Position numbers and translations under genes: made by a program. The notes below the pieces were generated by a model, which had not been told where the DNA came from, ran no database searches, and saw nothing but the letters and a program-made list of their open reading frames with translations. From contig NZ_JACOPH010000008.1 of NCBI RefSeq assembly GCF_014287635.1, positions 77,934-141,933 on the forward strand: a stretch of 64,000 nt of DNA. The letters are read 5' to 3'. Source of the DNA: Roseburia zhanii. Its GTDB lineage: Bacteria > Bacillota > Clostridia > Lachnospirales > Lachnospiraceae. Positions 53,172 to 63,376 of the stretch are shown here, one piece after another. How positions within the stretch are numbered: position 1 is the stretch's first letter; every line of letters begins with the position of its first letter.

Positions 53172-53202
53172 TAAAAGAGGGTGTTTTCAACACCCTCTTT
53201 TA
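53172..53202 (+). terminator. Rho-independent terminator of the cold-shock gene
   Basis: TAAAAGAGGGTGTT (53172-53185), TTC and AACACCCTCTTTTA (53189-53202) form a perfect 14-bp hairpin; as A- and T-rich ends flank the GC core, it can work in both directions. Confidence 0.9.
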
Positions 53203-53260
53203 TATGATAAATGATCGCTGTAAAAAGTACAGGCAGTTACAATAAATGGAGGAATTGAAT

Positions 53261-56176
53261 TTGAAACCAGAATTATTAAAGGCATATGATGTTGTACAGG
53301 AAAAAGATCTGACAGATATGCAGTCAAAAGGGTATTTACTGCGACATAAGAAAAGCGGTGCAAGGATAGCTGTTGTATCAAATGATGATGATAACAAGGT
53401 ATTCTACGTTGGATTTCGGACACCGCCGACAGACAGCACAGGAGTAGCACATATTGTAGAGCATACTGTTTTGTGCGGCTCGGATAAGTTTCCGGCAAAA
53501 GATCCGTTTGTTGAATTAGTCAAAGGTTCTTTAAATACATTTTTAAATGCCATGACCTATCCGGATAAGACAGTTTATCCTGTTGCAAGCTGTAATGAGA
53601 AAGATTTTCAAAATCTGATGGACGTCTATATGGACGCTGTACTGCACCCGAATATTTATAAAAAAGAAGAAATCTTTAAGCAGGAAGGCTGGCACTATGA
53701 ATTAGAGGATAAAGATGCACCGATCACATTAAATGGTGTTGTCTATAATGAAATGAAAGGTGCATTTTCTTCACCGGAAGGCGTGCTTGACCGGGAAATC
53801 TTAAATTCTCTTTTCCCGGATACGACATATGGAAACGAATCTGGTGGAGATCCAAAATATATTCCTGATTTAACATATGAAGATTATCTTGATTTCCATA
53901 GAAAATATTATCATCCATGTAATTCCTATATCTATTTGTACGGAGATATGGATATCGAAGAAAAGTTAGAGTGGTTAGATAAAGAATATCTGTGTCATTA
54001 TGACGAGATTGAAATTGATTCGGCTATAAAAGAGCAGTCACCATTTCAAGAAGTGCATAAGATTTATAAAAAATATCCGGTTGCAAGCAATGATCCGTTA
54101 GAAGATAACTCCTATCTTTCTTATAATATGGTCATCGGTACAAGCTTGGATAAGAAATTATATCAGGCATTTGAAATTTTAGATTATGCATTATTGAGTG
54201 CACCGGGAGCACCGTTAAAGAAAGCACTGATCAATGCGAAGATTGGAAAAGATATCATGGGTTCCTATGATAATGGAACATATCAGCCGGTTTTTTCCAT
54301 TATCGCAAAGAATGCAAACCGTGCAGATGAAGAACGTTTCGTGCAGACGATCCAGAGCGTTTTAAAAGAGCAGGCAGAAGGCGGGCTGAATAAGAAAGCA
54401 TTGGCAGCGGCGATCAACAATGCTGAATTTAAGTATCGGGAGTCCGATTTTGGTTCATATCCCAAGGGACTCATCTATGGACTACAGATCTTAGACAGCT
54501 GGCTGTATGATGATACACTTCCATTTATGCATATGGAATCCTTAGAAACATTTCAGTTTTTACGTGAACAGGTAGAAACAGATTATTTTGAAAAACTGAT
54601 TTTAGATTATATGATCCACAATGACCATGTATCCATGGTAACGATCGAACCGGAACGTGGATTGAATGCGAAGAATGAAGAAGAATTAGCAAATCAGTTA
54701 CAGGCATATAAAGAGAGCCTGAGTGATGCAAAGATAGAAAATCTGATTGCAGAAACTGCACATTTAAAACAGTATCAGGAAGAACCGTCACCAAGAGAAG
54801 ATATAGAAAAGATCCCGATGTTAAAACGTTCGGATATGAAAAAGACAGCAGCACCGTTACAGCTTGAAAAGTCAGATGTAAATGGAACAGATCTCTTATT
54901 TTCAGAGATGTTTTCCAATGGCATTATCTATCTGACACTGCTATTCGATATCCGAAATGTTACTGAGAAACAGTTACCGTACCTTGGAATTTTAAAAGCA
55001 GTATTAGGATATATTGATACAAAGCATTACGCATATGATGATCTGGCAAATGAGATCAATTTAGAAACAGGCGGTATGGCATCTTCTATCTCCACATATG
55101 CACACAGTAAAGAAGATACTTACGAGGCAAAATTTGAGGTCCGCACAAAAGTTTTATATGATAAGCTTCCAAAAGCAATGAAATTGTTTGAGGAGATCCT
55201 GCTTCATTCAGAAGTAGACGATGAAAAGCGGTTAAAAGAGATTTTATCAGAAGTCAGATCAAGACTGCAGATGAGTCTTGCATCTGCCGGAAATTCGGTA
55301 TCTGCAATTCGTGCAATGTCCTATTTCTCAGAAACTGCCCGTTATAACGATCTTACAATGGGGATAGATTTCTATCATGTGGTAGCAGAATATGAAGAAC
55401 ATTTTGAGGAAAAGAAAGCAGAATTAGTAGAACATTTACAGACATTGATCCGAGAGATCTTTACAAGAGAAGGAATGATCGTGTCTGTGACCTGTGATAA
55501 AGATGGAATGAAAGCTGTAAAAAAGGCAGTTGCTTCTTTTAAAGAGAAACTTCCGAAAAAAGAGAGCGAAGGTCAGAAGGCAGCCATCTCCTGCATCAGC
55601 AGAAACGAAGGATTTATGGATGCATCGAAAGTGCAGTATGTATCAAGAGCCGGAAACTTTAAAAAGGCAGGATTTGCTTATACAGGTGCACTTAGGATAT
55701 TAAAAGTAGTTTTAAGTTATGACTATTTGTGGATAAATGTGCGTGTAAAAGGCGGTGCATATGGCTGCGGCAGTGGTTTTATGCGTAATGGTAATGCATA
55801 TTTTTCTTCTTACAGGGATCCCAATCTAGAAAAGACAAATGAGGTCTATAACCATATACCGGATTATATAAGAAACTTTACTGCCGATGAACGTGATATG
55901 ACAAAGTATATCATTGGAACGGTCAGTGAATTAGATACACCACTTAATCCATATGCAAAGGGTATGCGTTCTGTTTCAGCATATTTCTGTGGTATTACAG
56001 ATGCAGATATCCAGAAAGAACGGGACGAAGTGATCACAGCTTCGGAAAAGGATATTCAGAAACTTGCAGATTTGGTAGAAGCAGTCCTGTCACAAAAACA
56101 TCTCTGTGTCATTGGCAACGAAGAAAAGATAACTGAACAAAAGTCAATGTTTGAGGAAACCAGACAGCTTTTTTAA
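53261..56176 (+). CDS. M16C family zinc metallopeptidase (presequence-protease-like)
   Basis: This is a 971-residue two-half peptidase of the insulinase/PreP type that degrades short peptides inside the cell. The inverted zinc motif is HIVEH (His64, Glu67, His68) and the distal ligand is Glu164 in YNEMKGAFSSP. The M16C-associated middle domain and an inactive C-terminal half (VRVKGGAYGCGSGF) follow. No signal peptide is present, so it is cytosolic. A TTG at 53261 is preferred as start since GGAGG (53248-53252) stands 8 bases before it; an in-frame ATG at 53246 would overlap that site. Confidence 0.92.
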   Translation: MKPELLKAYDVVQEKDLTDMQSKGYLLRHKKSGARIAVVSNDDDNKVFYVGFRTPPTDSTGVAHIVEHTVLCGSDKFPAKDPFVELVKGSLNTFLNAMTYPDKTVYPVASCNEKDFQNLMDVYMDAVLHPNIYKKEEIFKQEGWHYELEDKDAPITLNGVVYNEMKGAFSSPEGVLDREILNSLFPDTTYGNESGGDPKYIPDLTYEDYLDFHRKYYHPCNSYIYLYGDMDIEEKLEWLDKEYLCHYDEIEIDSAIKEQSPFQEVHKIYKKYPVASNDPLEDNSYLSYNMVIGTSLDKKLYQAFEILDYALLSAPGAPLKKALINAKIGKDIMGSYDNGTYQPVFSIIAKNANRADEERFVQTIQSVLKEQAEGGLNKKALAAAINNAEFKYRESDFGSYPKGLIYGLQILDSWLYDDTLPFMHMESLETFQFLREQVETDYFEKLILDYMIHNDHVSMVTIEPERGLNAKNEEELANQLQAYKESLSDAKIENLIAETAHLKQYQEEPSPREDIEKIPMLKRSDMKKTAAPLQLEKSDVNGTDLLFSEMFSNGIIYLTLLFDIRNVTEKQLPYLGILKAVLGYIDTKHYAYDDLANEINLETGGMASSISTYAHSKEDTYEAKFEVRTKVLYDKLPKAMKLFEEILLHSEVDDEKRLKEILSEVRSRLQMSLASAGNSVSAIRAMSYFSETARYNDLTMGIDFYHVVAEYEEHFEEKKAELVEHLQTLIREIFTREGMIVSVTCDKDGMKAVKKAVASFKEKLPKKESEGQKAAISCISRNEGFMDASKVQYVSRAGNFKKAGFAYTGALRILKVVLSYDYLWINVRVKGGAYGCGSGFMRNGNAYFSSYRDPNLEKTNEVYNHIPDYIRNFTADERDMTKYIIGTVSELDTPLNPYAKGMRSVSAYFCGITDADIQKERDEVITASEKDIQKLADLVEAVLSQKHLCVIGNEEKITEQKSMFEETRQLF

Positions 56177-56206
56177 ACAGGATTTAACAAAAGAAAGGAA
56201 TATTTC

Positions 56207-57118
56207 ATGGAAAATCAGTTAAAGTCAGGGTTTGTAACGATCATCGGAAGACCGAATGTAGGAAAATCGACGCTGATGAATCATTTGATCGGACAGAAGA
56301 TCGCAATTACATCGAAAAAGCCACAGACGACAAGAAACCGTATCCAGACAGTCTATACAGATACAGATAAGGGACAGATCGTTTTTTTAGATACACCGGG
56401 AATCCATCAGGCAAAAAATAAGCTTGGGGAATATATGGTCAATGTGGCAGAGAGTACATTAAAAGATGTTGATGTGATCCTGTGGTTAGTTGAACCGAGC
56501 AATTATATCGGTGCAGGTGAACAGCATATCATCAAACAGTTAGACAAAGCGAATCTGCCGGTCATACTGATCATCAATAAGATTGATACGGTAGAGAAAG
56601 AAAAGGTGTTAGAATATATCGATACTTACCGGAAAGTCTATGATTTTGATGAGATCATACCGGTTTCGGCGTTGCGTGGAAATAATTTAGATGATGTGAT
56701 CGATACGATTTTTAAATATCTTCCTTATGGACCGATGTTCTATGATGAAGATACGGTTACAGACCAGCCGGAACGTCAGATTGTTGCAGAGATCATCCGC
56801 GAGAAATCCCTGCACGCCTTAGATGAGGAAGTTCCGCATGGGATCGCAGTTACGGTCGAAAGCATGAAAAAGCGGAAAGGACCGAAAGGTATCATTGATA
56901 TTGAAGCGACTATCATCTGCGAGAGAGATTCCCACAAAGGCATCATCATTGGCAAAGGTGGTGCCATGCTGAAGAAAATCGGCAGTAATGCCCGATATGA
57001 GATCGAGCGTATGTTAGATTCTAAGGTTAATTTAAGGCTTTGGGTAAAAGTGAAGAAAGACTGGCGGGATTCCGATTCGCTGATGAAGAATTTTGGTTAC
57101 CGGAAGGATGAGATTTAA
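56207..57118 (+). CDS. era: GTPase Era
   Basis: Era is a GTPase that helps mature the 30S subunit and 16S rRNA. G1 is GRPNVGKST (14-22), G3 is DTPG, G4 is NKID, and the C-terminal KH domain has IIIGKGGAMLKKIG. It has 303 residues, normal length. AAAGGAA precedes the ATG. It is followed by a yqzL-like gene and recO, the conserved Firmicutes order. Confidence 0.97.
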   Translation: MENQLKSGFVTIIGRPNVGKSTLMNHLIGQKIAITSKKPQTTRNRIQTVYTDTDKGQIVFLDTPGIHQAKNKLGEYMVNVAESTLKDVDVILWLVEPSNYIGAGEQHIIKQLDKANLPVILIINKIDTVEKEKVLEYIDTYRKVYDFDEIIPVSALRGNNLDDVIDTIFKYLPYGPMFYDEDTVTDQPERQIVAEIIREKSLHALDEEVPHGIAVTVESMKKRKGPKGIIDIEATIICERDSHKGIIIGKGGAMLKKIGSNARYEIERMLDSKVNLRLWVKVKKDWRDSDSLMKNFGYRKDEI

Positions 57119-57196
57119 TACCAATTTTTATCTGGTATGTTTCTGTTAAAGAAGGAAATCCTAAGTATGTGTAAAGGCAGTACAAGAAAAATTGAT

Positions 57197-57236
57197 GTAC
57201 CCGGACAGTGATGTTTGGGACTGTGTGGACAGTAAC
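57197..57236. repeat. Partial copy of the GTTAC-family palindromic element
   Basis: GTGTGGACAGTAAC (57223-57236) is identical to the right end of the element at 37938. GTACCCGGACA (57197-57207) is shared with the first stem of the element at 58157. No left end was found, so this copy is truncated or degraded. Confidence 0.5.
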
Positions 57237-57265
57237 ATAGAAAGATACTTAGGAGATGGCAGCAA

Positions 57266-57475
57266 ATGGTAGACGATACATGGAGAAACTTTGAATTAAG
57301 CGGAAAGGTGTCAGATTATCTGGCATACAGACAACGTAGCGGAAAAACAGAGTCAGGCAGTGATGTGGATCATTCAGATGATCGCAGACAAACCGAAAGA
57401 GGATTATGCAGTTATGGGACAGAACGTGGTTCTGACAGGAATCGTGCTAAATGTAATGCCGATTGGCGAGTATGA
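57266..57475 (+). CDS. YqzL-like small protein between era and recO
   Basis: This is a 69-residue protein. The first 25 residues (VDDTWRNFELSGKVSDYLAY) match the pattern of YqzL, a small protein always found between era and recO in Firmicutes: TW, F, G and YL at the same spacings. The remaining residues are longer than in Bacillus (47 in all) and run into the recO gene, overlapping it by 62 bp. GGAGATGG lies upstream of the ATG. The function is unknown. Confidence 0.65.
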   Translation: MVDDTWRNFELSGKVSDYLAYRQRSGKTESGSDVDHSDDRRQTERGLCSYGTERGSDRNRAKCNADWRV

Positions 57476-58157
57476 CAAGCGGGTTACCATATTGACAAAG
57501 GAAAGAGGGAAGATCACAGCATTTGCCAGAGGAGCAAGACGGCCTACCAGCCAGTTATTAGCGGCAACCAGCCCTTTTTCCTTTGGTGAATTTGAATTTT
57601 TCGAGGGACGCAGTACATATAATCTTGCAAAAGCCTCTATTTCCGACTATTTCAGGGAGTTATCCAACGATCCGGAAACAGCATGTTATGGATTCTACTT
57701 TTTAGAGATCGCAGACTATTATGCACAGGAAAATAATGATGAGAGAGAACTTTTAAAACTATTGTACCAGACGCTTCGGGCACTTGAAAAACCGGCACTG
57801 AAAAACCGTCTGGTGCGGAGGATTTATGAACTTCGGGTGCTGCTCATCGAAGGAGAGTATCCGAATCTTTTTTCGTGCCAGAACTGCAATAGAAAAACAG
57901 ACTTACACTGGTTTTCAGGCAGACAGCATGGAATGCTCTGTGACAACTGCAAGATGGAAACAGATGCCATTTATGTTGATGATTCTACTTTATATACGAT
58001 GCAGTATATCGTTTCTGCAGAATTAAGAAAATTATATACATTTATGGTTTCAGAGGAAGTGCTAGACCGCTTAGAAATGGTCTTAAACCGTTGTTTTGCG
58101 GCACAGACTTCACATCAGTTCCAGTCGTTAGATATCTTAAAAACAATCGCCGGGTGA
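57414..58157 (+). CDS. recO: DNA repair protein RecO
   Basis: RecO loads RecA on SSB-coated DNA during gap repair. The N-terminal OB fold reads VVLTGIVLNVMPIGEYDKRV, then AFARGARRPTSQL. A zinc finger lies in FSCQNCNRK and MLCDNCKME (four cysteines). The ATG at 57414 (MGQNVV) is chosen as the conserved start with an AGAGGA site upstream; the frame is open to 57360. It has 247 residues, normal length. It overlaps the yqzL-like gene. Confidence 0.93.
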   Translation: MGQNVVLTGIVLNVMPIGEYDKRVTILTKERGKITAFARGARRPTSQLLAATSPFSFGEFEFFEGRSTYNLAKASISDYFRELSNDPETACYGFYFLEIADYYAQENNDERELLKLLYQTLRALEKPALKNRLVRRIYELRVLLIEGEYPNLFSCQNCNRKTDLHWFSGRQHGMLCDNCKMETDAIYVDDSTLYTMQYIVSAELRKLYTFMVSEEVLDRLEMVLNRCFAAQTSHQFQSLDILKTIAG

Positions 58158-58271
58158 ACAAAAAGTTACGGTTTACACAGTACCCGGACACTTGTTGCTT
58201 GGGTACGTAAGAACGTGATTCGGGCATTTGCAGGCTTCTTTTGCGAAGCAAAACTTAAAATAAGCCTGCAA
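58157..58271. repeat. Palindromic element, copy 3 (GTTAC family)
   Basis: GTTACGGTTTACACA is followed by a stem GTACCCGG/TTGGGTAC (with G-T pairs) around ACACTTGTTGC, then GTAAGAACGTGATTCGGG, matching copy 1's CGTATGACCGTGATTGGGG. A second stem TTGCAGGCTT/AAGCCTGCAA (58228-58237, 58262-58271) encloses TTTTGC-GAA-GCAAAA. It stands between recO and the lipoprotein gene promoter and has no coding capacity. Confidence 0.65.
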
Positions 58272-58272
58272 C

Positions 58273-58301
58273 TTGAAATTGTAAGAGGAACATAGTATAA
58301 T
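58273..58301 (+). promoter_or_regulatory. Promoter of the lipoprotein gene
   Basis: TTGAAA (58273-58278), 17 bases and TATAAT (58296-58301), directly after the palindromic element. Confidence 0.75.
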
Positions 58302-58340
58302 GGCATGGATTGACAAATGTACGGAAGGCAGGAAAATAAA

Positions 58341-58949
58341 ATGAAAAAGATTATATGTGTAGGATTTACAATGATCCTCTGCATGGGATTGTTATCCGGG
58401 TGTTCGAAAAAAACAGATGTAGATACGAGTACCGTTTTTATTGAAAAAAAGGGAAAGATCACAAGTGTAGATGTCGAAGCCCTAGATAAAGATTACTATG
58501 ATGAAGCAGAACTTGAAAGTTATATTACAGATCATGTAAATGACTATACCAGTGAAAATGGCAATACTGTAGAAATGGCTTCTTTTACAGTGACAGATCA
58601 GGTAGCAAAGTTACAGATGCAGTATGATTCCTGTGAAGATTATACAGCATTTAACGGTATTGAACTGTATGATGGAACAGTTGTGGAAGCACAGGCTGCC
58701 GGATATGATTTTGATACAGACTTTATCAGTGCATCAGATGAAGATACAAAGAAAGTCAGCAAAGACGATGTTTTAGCAGATGATAATAATAAAGTTGTCA
58801 TCATCAAAGCAAATGTAGACGTAAAAGTAGATGGAACTATTCTTTATGTTTCAAAAGAAAATACAAAAGTGACAGAAAAGAATAAGGTTTCAATTACAGG
58901 AGAAGGTTCTGCCGAGGAGGCAGCTCTTACATATATCATATACAAATAG
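58341..58949 (+). CDS. Putative lipoprotein of unknown function
   Basis: This is a 202-residue exported protein with a lipobox LLSGC (Cys21) after the signal segment [11 protein letters not shown], so it should be lipid-anchored on the outer face of the membrane. The mature part is acidic and Asp/Lys-rich with the segments [20 protein letters not shown] and [18 protein letters not shown]; no known domain was recognised. The ATG at 58341 begins the signal peptide; an in-frame ATG at 58317 lacks a site. glyS begins 19 bp after its stop and may share the transcript. Confidence 0.8.
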   Translation: MKKIICVGFTMILCMGLLSGCSKKTDVDTSTVFIEKKGKITSVDVEALDKDYYDEAELESYITDHVNDYTSENGNTVEMASFTVTDQVAKLQMQYDSCEDYTAFNGIELYDGTVVEAQAAGYDFDTDFISASDEDTKKVSKDDVLADDNNKVVIIKANVDVKVDGTILYVSKENTKVTEKNKVSITGEGSAEEAALTYIIYK

Positions 58950-58968
58950 AAACGGAGAGAAGATAAGT

Positions 58969-60387
58969 ATGGAAAAATCAATGGACAAAATTGTTGCACT
59001 CGCAAAGGCAAGAGGGTTTGTCTATCCGGGTTCAGAAATTTATGGCGGACTTGCAAATACATGGGATTACGGTAATCTTGGTGTAGAATTAAAGAATAAC
59101 GTAAAAAAAGCATGGTGGCAGAAATTCGTACAGGAAAATCCTTATAATGTCGGAGTAGACTGTGCAATCTTAATGAATCCGCAGACATGGGTAGCATCCG
59201 GTCATTTAGGAGGATTTTCAGACCCGCTTATGGACTGTAAAGAATGTCACGAGCGTTTTCGTGCAGATAAACTGATCGAAGATTTTGCGGATGAGAATGA
59301 TATTACTTTAGATGGTTCCGTAGATGGATGGACACAGGAGCAGATGGTAGGATTTATCGAAGAACATCAGATTCCATGTCCTACCTGTGGAAAACATAAC
59401 TTTACAGACATCCGTCAGTTTAACCTGATGTTCAAGACATTTCAGGGTGTTACAGAAGATGCTAAGAATACAGTATATTTAAGACCGGAAACAGCACAGG
59501 GTATTTTCGTTAATTTTAAAAACGTACAGAGAACTTCCCGTAAGAAGATCCCATTTGGAATCGGACAGATCGGTAAATCTTTCCGTAACGAGATCACACC
59601 GGGTAACTTTACATTCCGTACCAGGGAATTTGAGCAGATGGAATTAGAATTTTTCTGTGAGCCGGGAACAGATATGGAATGGTTCAAATATTGGAGAGGA
59701 TTCTGTCGTGACTGGTTATTAAGCCTCGGGATCAAAGCTGATGAAATGCGTCTGCGTGACCATTCACCGGAAGAATTATGTTTCTATTCAAAAGGAACGA
59801 CAGATATCGAGTTCTTATTCCCATTTGGCTGGGGAGAACTCTGGGGAATTGCTGACAGAACCGATTACGACCTGACACAGCATCAGAATACTTCCGGACA
59901 GGATATGACATATTTTGATGATGAGAAGAAAGAAAAATATATCCCATACGTTATTGAACCGTCACTTGGAGCAGACCGTGTGGTACTTGCATTCTTATGT
60001 GCAGCTTATGATGAGGAGAATATCGGAACAGAGGAAAAACCGGATATGAGAACAGTTCTTCATTTCCATCCGGCATTAGCACCTGTAAAAGTAGGTGTTC
60101 TTCCATTATCAAAGAAATTAAATGAAGGTGCAGAAAAAGTATATGCACAGCTTTCTAAGAAATATAACTGTGAATTTGATGACAGAGGAAATATCGGAAA
60201 ACGTTACAGAAGACAGGATGAGATCGGTACACCATTCTGTGTAACTTATGATTTTGATTCCGAAGAAGACGGTGCAGTTACTGTACGTGATCGTGACACA
60301 ATGGAACAGGAAAGAATTAAAATTGAAGATTTAGATGCATATTTTGCCGAAAAGTTTGATTTTGAGGTGAAAAAAACAGAAGAGTAG
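58969..60387 (+). CDS. glyS: Glycine-tRNA ligase (single-chain, alpha2 type)
   Basis: GlyRS charges tRNA-Gly. It begins [20 protein letters not shown] and has [32 protein letters not shown] for class II motif 2 and [18 protein letters not shown]. The C-terminal anticodon-binding domain has [19 protein letters not shown]. It has 472 residues, the usual length for the eukaryote-like GlyRS of Gram-positives. A GGAGAGAAG site precedes the ATG. Confidence 0.97.
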   Translation: MEKSMDKIVALAKARGFVYPGSEIYGGLANTWDYGNLGVELKNNVKKAWWQKFVQENPYNVGVDCAILMNPQTWVASGHLGGFSDPLMDCKECHERFRADKLIEDFADENDITLDGSVDGWTQEQMVGFIEEHQIPCPTCGKHNFTDIRQFNLMFKTFQGVTEDAKNTVYLRPETAQGIFVNFKNVQRTSRKKIPFGIGQIGKSFRNEITPGNFTFRTREFEQMELEFFCEPGTDMEWFKYWRGFCRDWLLSLGIKADEMRLRDHSPEELCFYSKGTTDIEFLFPFGWGELWGIADRTDYDLTQHQNTSGQDMTYFDDEKKEKYIPYVIEPSLGADRVVLAFLCAAYDEENIGTEEKPDMRTVLHFHPALAPVKVGVLPLSKKLNEGAEKVYAQLSKKYNCEFDDRGNIGKRYRRQDEIGTPFCVTYDFDSEEDGAVTVRDRDTMEQERIKIEDLDAYFAEKFDFEVKKTEE

Positions 60388-60399
60388 ATGAAAAAAATG

Positions 60400-60427
60400 T
60401 TGATTTCATCAAAAAATATGCTACAAT
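60400..60427 (+). promoter_or_regulatory. Promoter of ppdK
   Basis: TTGATT (60400-60405), 16 bases and TACAAT (60422-60427) with a TG extended -10. TTGAT-TTC-ATCAA (60400-60412) is a palindrome on the -35 box. A leader of about 115 bases follows, in which no known riboswitch was recognised. Confidence 0.6.
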
Positions 60428-60550
60428 AAATATGTGCGCTTAAAGCTAGGCGTACGTCTTGTATCAGGTGGCGATGTATAGGATCTGTACAGGCAGATAT
60501 ATACATATCTATAAAAGCTATTATCTATTTATATTTAGGAGGAAAAGAAT

Positions 60551-63187
60551 ATGGCAAACAAATGGGTATACATGTTTAGTGAAGGCGACATGTCCATGCG
60601 TAACCTTCTCGGTGGTAAAGGTGCAAACCTTGCTGAGATGACAAGTATTGGTCTTCCAGTACCACAGGGATTCACAATCACAACAGAGGCTTGTACTCAG
60701 TATTATGAGGATGGCCGCAAAATCAATGATGAGATCATGGCTCAGGCTATGGAAGGTGTTAAGAAGATGGAAGAGATCAACGGTAAGAAATTCGGTGATC
60801 TTCAGAACCCACTTCTTGTATCTGTTCGTTCAGGTGCTCGTGCTTCCATGCCGGGTATGATGGATACAATCTTAAATCTTGGTCTGAATGACGAAGTAGT
60901 AGCTGCAATGATCAAAGGAAATCCAGATCCGAAATTCGAACGTTTCGTATATGATTCATACAGACGTTTCATCCAGATGTTCTCTGATGTTGTTATGGAA
61001 GTTGGTAAGAAATATTTCGAACAGCTTATCGATGCAATGAAAGAGAAAAAAGGTGTTAAATTTGACGTTGAATTAACAGCAGCAGATTTAAAAGAATTAG
61101 CAGAGCAGTTCAAAGCTGAATACAAGAAACAGTTAGGAGAAGATTTCCCATCTGATCCGGTTGAGCAGTTAAAACTTGCTATCGAAGCTGTATTCCGTTC
61201 ATGGGACAACCCTCGTGCAAACGTTTACCGTCGTGACAACGATATCCCTTATTCTTGGGGAACAGCTGTAAACGTAATGCCTATGGTATTCGGTAACTTA
61301 AATGATGAGTCCGGTACAGGTGTTGCATTTACCCGTGATCCGGCTACAGGTGAGAATAAACTGATGGGTGAATTCTTAATCAATGCTCAGGGTGAAGACG
61401 TAGTTGCCGGTGTTCGTACACCAATGCCAATCGCTCAGATGGAAAAAGAATTCCCGGAAGCATATGCAGAATTTATCAAAGTATGTGAAACTCTTGAAAA
61501 TCATTACCATGATATGCAGGATATGGAGTTCACAGTTGAGAATAAGAAACTTTATATGTTACAGTGCCGTAACGGTAAGAGAACAGCTCCGGCTGCATTA
61601 AAGATCGCTTGTGACTTAGTAGATGAAGGTCATAAGACAGAAGAAGAAGCAGTAGCTATGATCGATCCTCGTAACTTAGATACACTTCTTCATCCACAGT
61701 TTGACGCTGCTTCCTTAAAAGCTGCTACACCGATCGGAAAAGGTCTTGGAGCATCTCCGGGAGCTGCTTGTGGTAAAGTTGTATTTACAGCAGACGATGC
61801 AGCTGCATGGGCAGAAAAAGGTGAAAAAGTCGTATTAGTACGTCTTGAAACATCTCCAGAAGATATCACAGGTATGAAAGCTGCTCAGGGTATCTTAACA
61901 GTTCGTGGTGGTATGACATCTCATGCAGCTGTTGTTGCCCGTGGTATGGGTACATGCTGTGTATCTGGATGTGGCGATATCGCTATGGACGAAGAAAATA
62001 AGAAATTTACATTAGCAGGCCAGACATTTACAGAAGGTTCTGAGATCTCTATCGATGGTACAACAGGTAACATCTATGCAGGTCTGATCCCAACAGTTGA
62101 TGCAACGATCGCTGGTGAATTTGGACGTGTTATGGCTTGGGCTGATAAATATCGTACATTAAAAGTACGTACAAATGCCGATACTCCGGCAGACGCTAAG
62201 AAAGCTCGTGAGCTTGGTGCAGAAGGTATCGGACTTTGCCGTACAGAGCATATGTTCTTCGAAGAAGACAGAATCGCTGCATTCCGTGAAATGATCTGCT
62301 CTGATACAGTAGAAGAAAGAGAAGCTGCTCTTGATAAGATCCTTCCATATCAGCAGGGAGATTTCGAAGCATTATACGAAGCTCTTGAAGGTAACCCTGT
62401 TACTATCCGTTTCTTAGATCCACCACTTCATGAGTTCGTTCCTACAGAAGAGGAAGATATTAAGAAACTTGCAGATGCACAGGGCAAATCAGTAGATGAG
62501 ATTAAGACAATCATCGCTTCCTTACATGAGTTCAACCCAATGATGGGACACAGAGGATGCCGTCTTGCTGTAACATATCCTGAAATTGCTAAGATGCAGA
62601 CAAAAGCTGTTATCCGTGCAGCAATCAACGTACAGAAAGCACATGCTGACTGGACAGTAAAACCTGAAATCATGATTCCTCTTGTATGTGAAGTAGAAGA
62701 GTTAAAATATGTTAAGAAAATTGTTGTTGAAACAGCAGATGCTGAGATCGCAGCAGCAGGTATCGATCTGAAATACGAAGTAGGTACTATGATCGAGATT
62801 CCTCGTGCAGCATTAACAGCTGATGAGATTGCTAAAGAAGCTGATTTCTTCTGCTTCGGTACAAACGACTTAACACAGATGACATTCGGATTCTCCCGTG
62901 ATGATGCTGGTAAGTTCTTAGATGCTTACTATGATGCTAAGATTTTCGAGAATGATCCATTTGCAAAACTTGACCAGACAGGTGTTGGTAAATTGATGGA
63001 AACAGCTATCAAGCTTGGTAAGCCGGTTAATCCAAACCTTCATGTAGGTATCTGTGGAGAGCACGGTGGAGATCCTTCATCCGTAGAATTCTGCCACAAG
63101 ATCGGTTTAGATTATGTTTCCTGCTCACCATTCCGTGTACCAATTGCACGTTTAGCAGCAGCACAGGCAGCAATCGCTAACAAATAA
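60551..63187 (+). CDS. ppdK: Pyruvate, phosphate dikinase
   Basis: PPDK interconverts pyruvate, ATP and phosphate with PEP, AMP and PPi, and runs as a PPi-linked glycolytic step in clostridia. The N-terminal ATP-grasp domain starts with EGDMSMRNLLGGKGANLAEM, the phospho-carrier His458 is in GGMTSHAAVVARGMG, and the C-terminal PEP site has GLCRTEHMFF and CGEHGGDPSS (Cys835). It has 878 residues, normal length. AGGAGG precedes the ATG. Codon choice (many gct, ctt, ggt) is more biased than in the neighbours, as expected for high expression. Confidence 0.98.
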   Translation: MANKWVYMFSEGDMSMRNLLGGKGANLAEMTSIGLPVPQGFTITTEACTQYYEDGRKINDEIMAQAMEGVKKMEEINGKKFGDLQNPLLVSVRSGARASMPGMMDTILNLGLNDEVVAAMIKGNPDPKFERFVYDSYRRFIQMFSDVVMEVGKKYFEQLIDAMKEKKGVKFDVELTAADLKELAEQFKAEYKKQLGEDFPSDPVEQLKLAIEAVFRSWDNPRANVYRRDNDIPYSWGTAVNVMPMVFGNLNDESGTGVAFTRDPATGENKLMGEFLINAQGEDVVAGVRTPMPIAQMEKEFPEAYAEFIKVCETLENHYHDMQDMEFTVENKKLYMLQCRNGKRTAPAALKIACDLVDEGHKTEEEAVAMIDPRNLDTLLHPQFDAASLKAATPIGKGLGASPGAACGKVVFTADDAAAWAEKGEKVVLVRLETSPEDITGMKAAQGILTVRGGMTSHAAVVARGMGTCCVSGCGDIAMDEENKKFTLAGQTFTEGSEISIDGTTGNIYAGLIPTVDATIAGEFGRVMAWADKYRTLKVRTNADTPADAKKARELGAEGIGLCRTEHMFFEEDRIAAFREMICSDTVEEREAALDKILPYQQGDFEALYEALEGNPVTIRFLDPPLHEFVPTEEEDIKKLADAQGKSVDEIKTIIASLHEFNPMMGHRGCRLAVTYPEIAKMQTKAVIRAAINVQKAHADWTVKPEIMIPLVCEVEELKYVKKIVVETADAEIAAAGIDLKYEVGTMIEIPRAALTADEIAKEADFFCFGTNDLTQMTFGFSRDDAGKFLDAYYDAKIFENDPFAKLDQTGVGKLMETAIKLGKPVNPNLHVGICGEHGGDPSSVEFCHKIGLDYVSCSPFRVPIARLAAAQAAIANK

Positions 63188-63216
63188 GATTATATAACTG
63201 CATATTCAGTTGATTT

Positions 63217-63252
63217 AAAGAAGGAAAGCAGGAGTGCTTTCCTTCTTTTTTT
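63217..63252 (+). terminator. Rho-independent terminator of ppdK
   Basis: AAAGAAGGAAAGCA (63217-63230), GGAG and TGCTTTCCTTCTTT (63235-63248) form a perfect 14-bp hairpin with a long T-run. Confidence 0.95.
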
Positions 63253-63269
63253 GTAAGGCAATCTTTTAA

Positions 63270-63376
63270 AAAACCACCTGCTATGCAGGTGTGACCACAG
63301 ATGCTTTAGCTTACAGTAAAAAAACCTCCAATGTTATACTTAGTATAGGTTCGCCAACCGTACTAAAACAAAGGAG
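63270..63376 (+). mobile_element. IS200/IS605-like left end and leader
   Basis: CACCTGC-TAT-GCAGGTG (63275-63291) is a small perfect hairpin of the kind found at the left end of IS200-type elements. AACCT/AGGTT (63323, 63347) with ATACT-T-AGTAT inside forms a second stem, followed by AAGGAG (63371-63376), as in IS200 leaders that mask the transposase start. No tnpA follows. Identification rests on layout and my recollection of such leaders, not on a search. Confidence 0.4.

Noticed and set aside
60428..60550. Possible riboswitch in the ppdK leader
   Set aside because: No known aptamer pattern or alternative terminator could be recognised.
60459..60641. A short frame in the ppdK leader
   Set aside because: It has no ribosome-binding site and overlaps the start of ppdK in another frame; it is probably chance.
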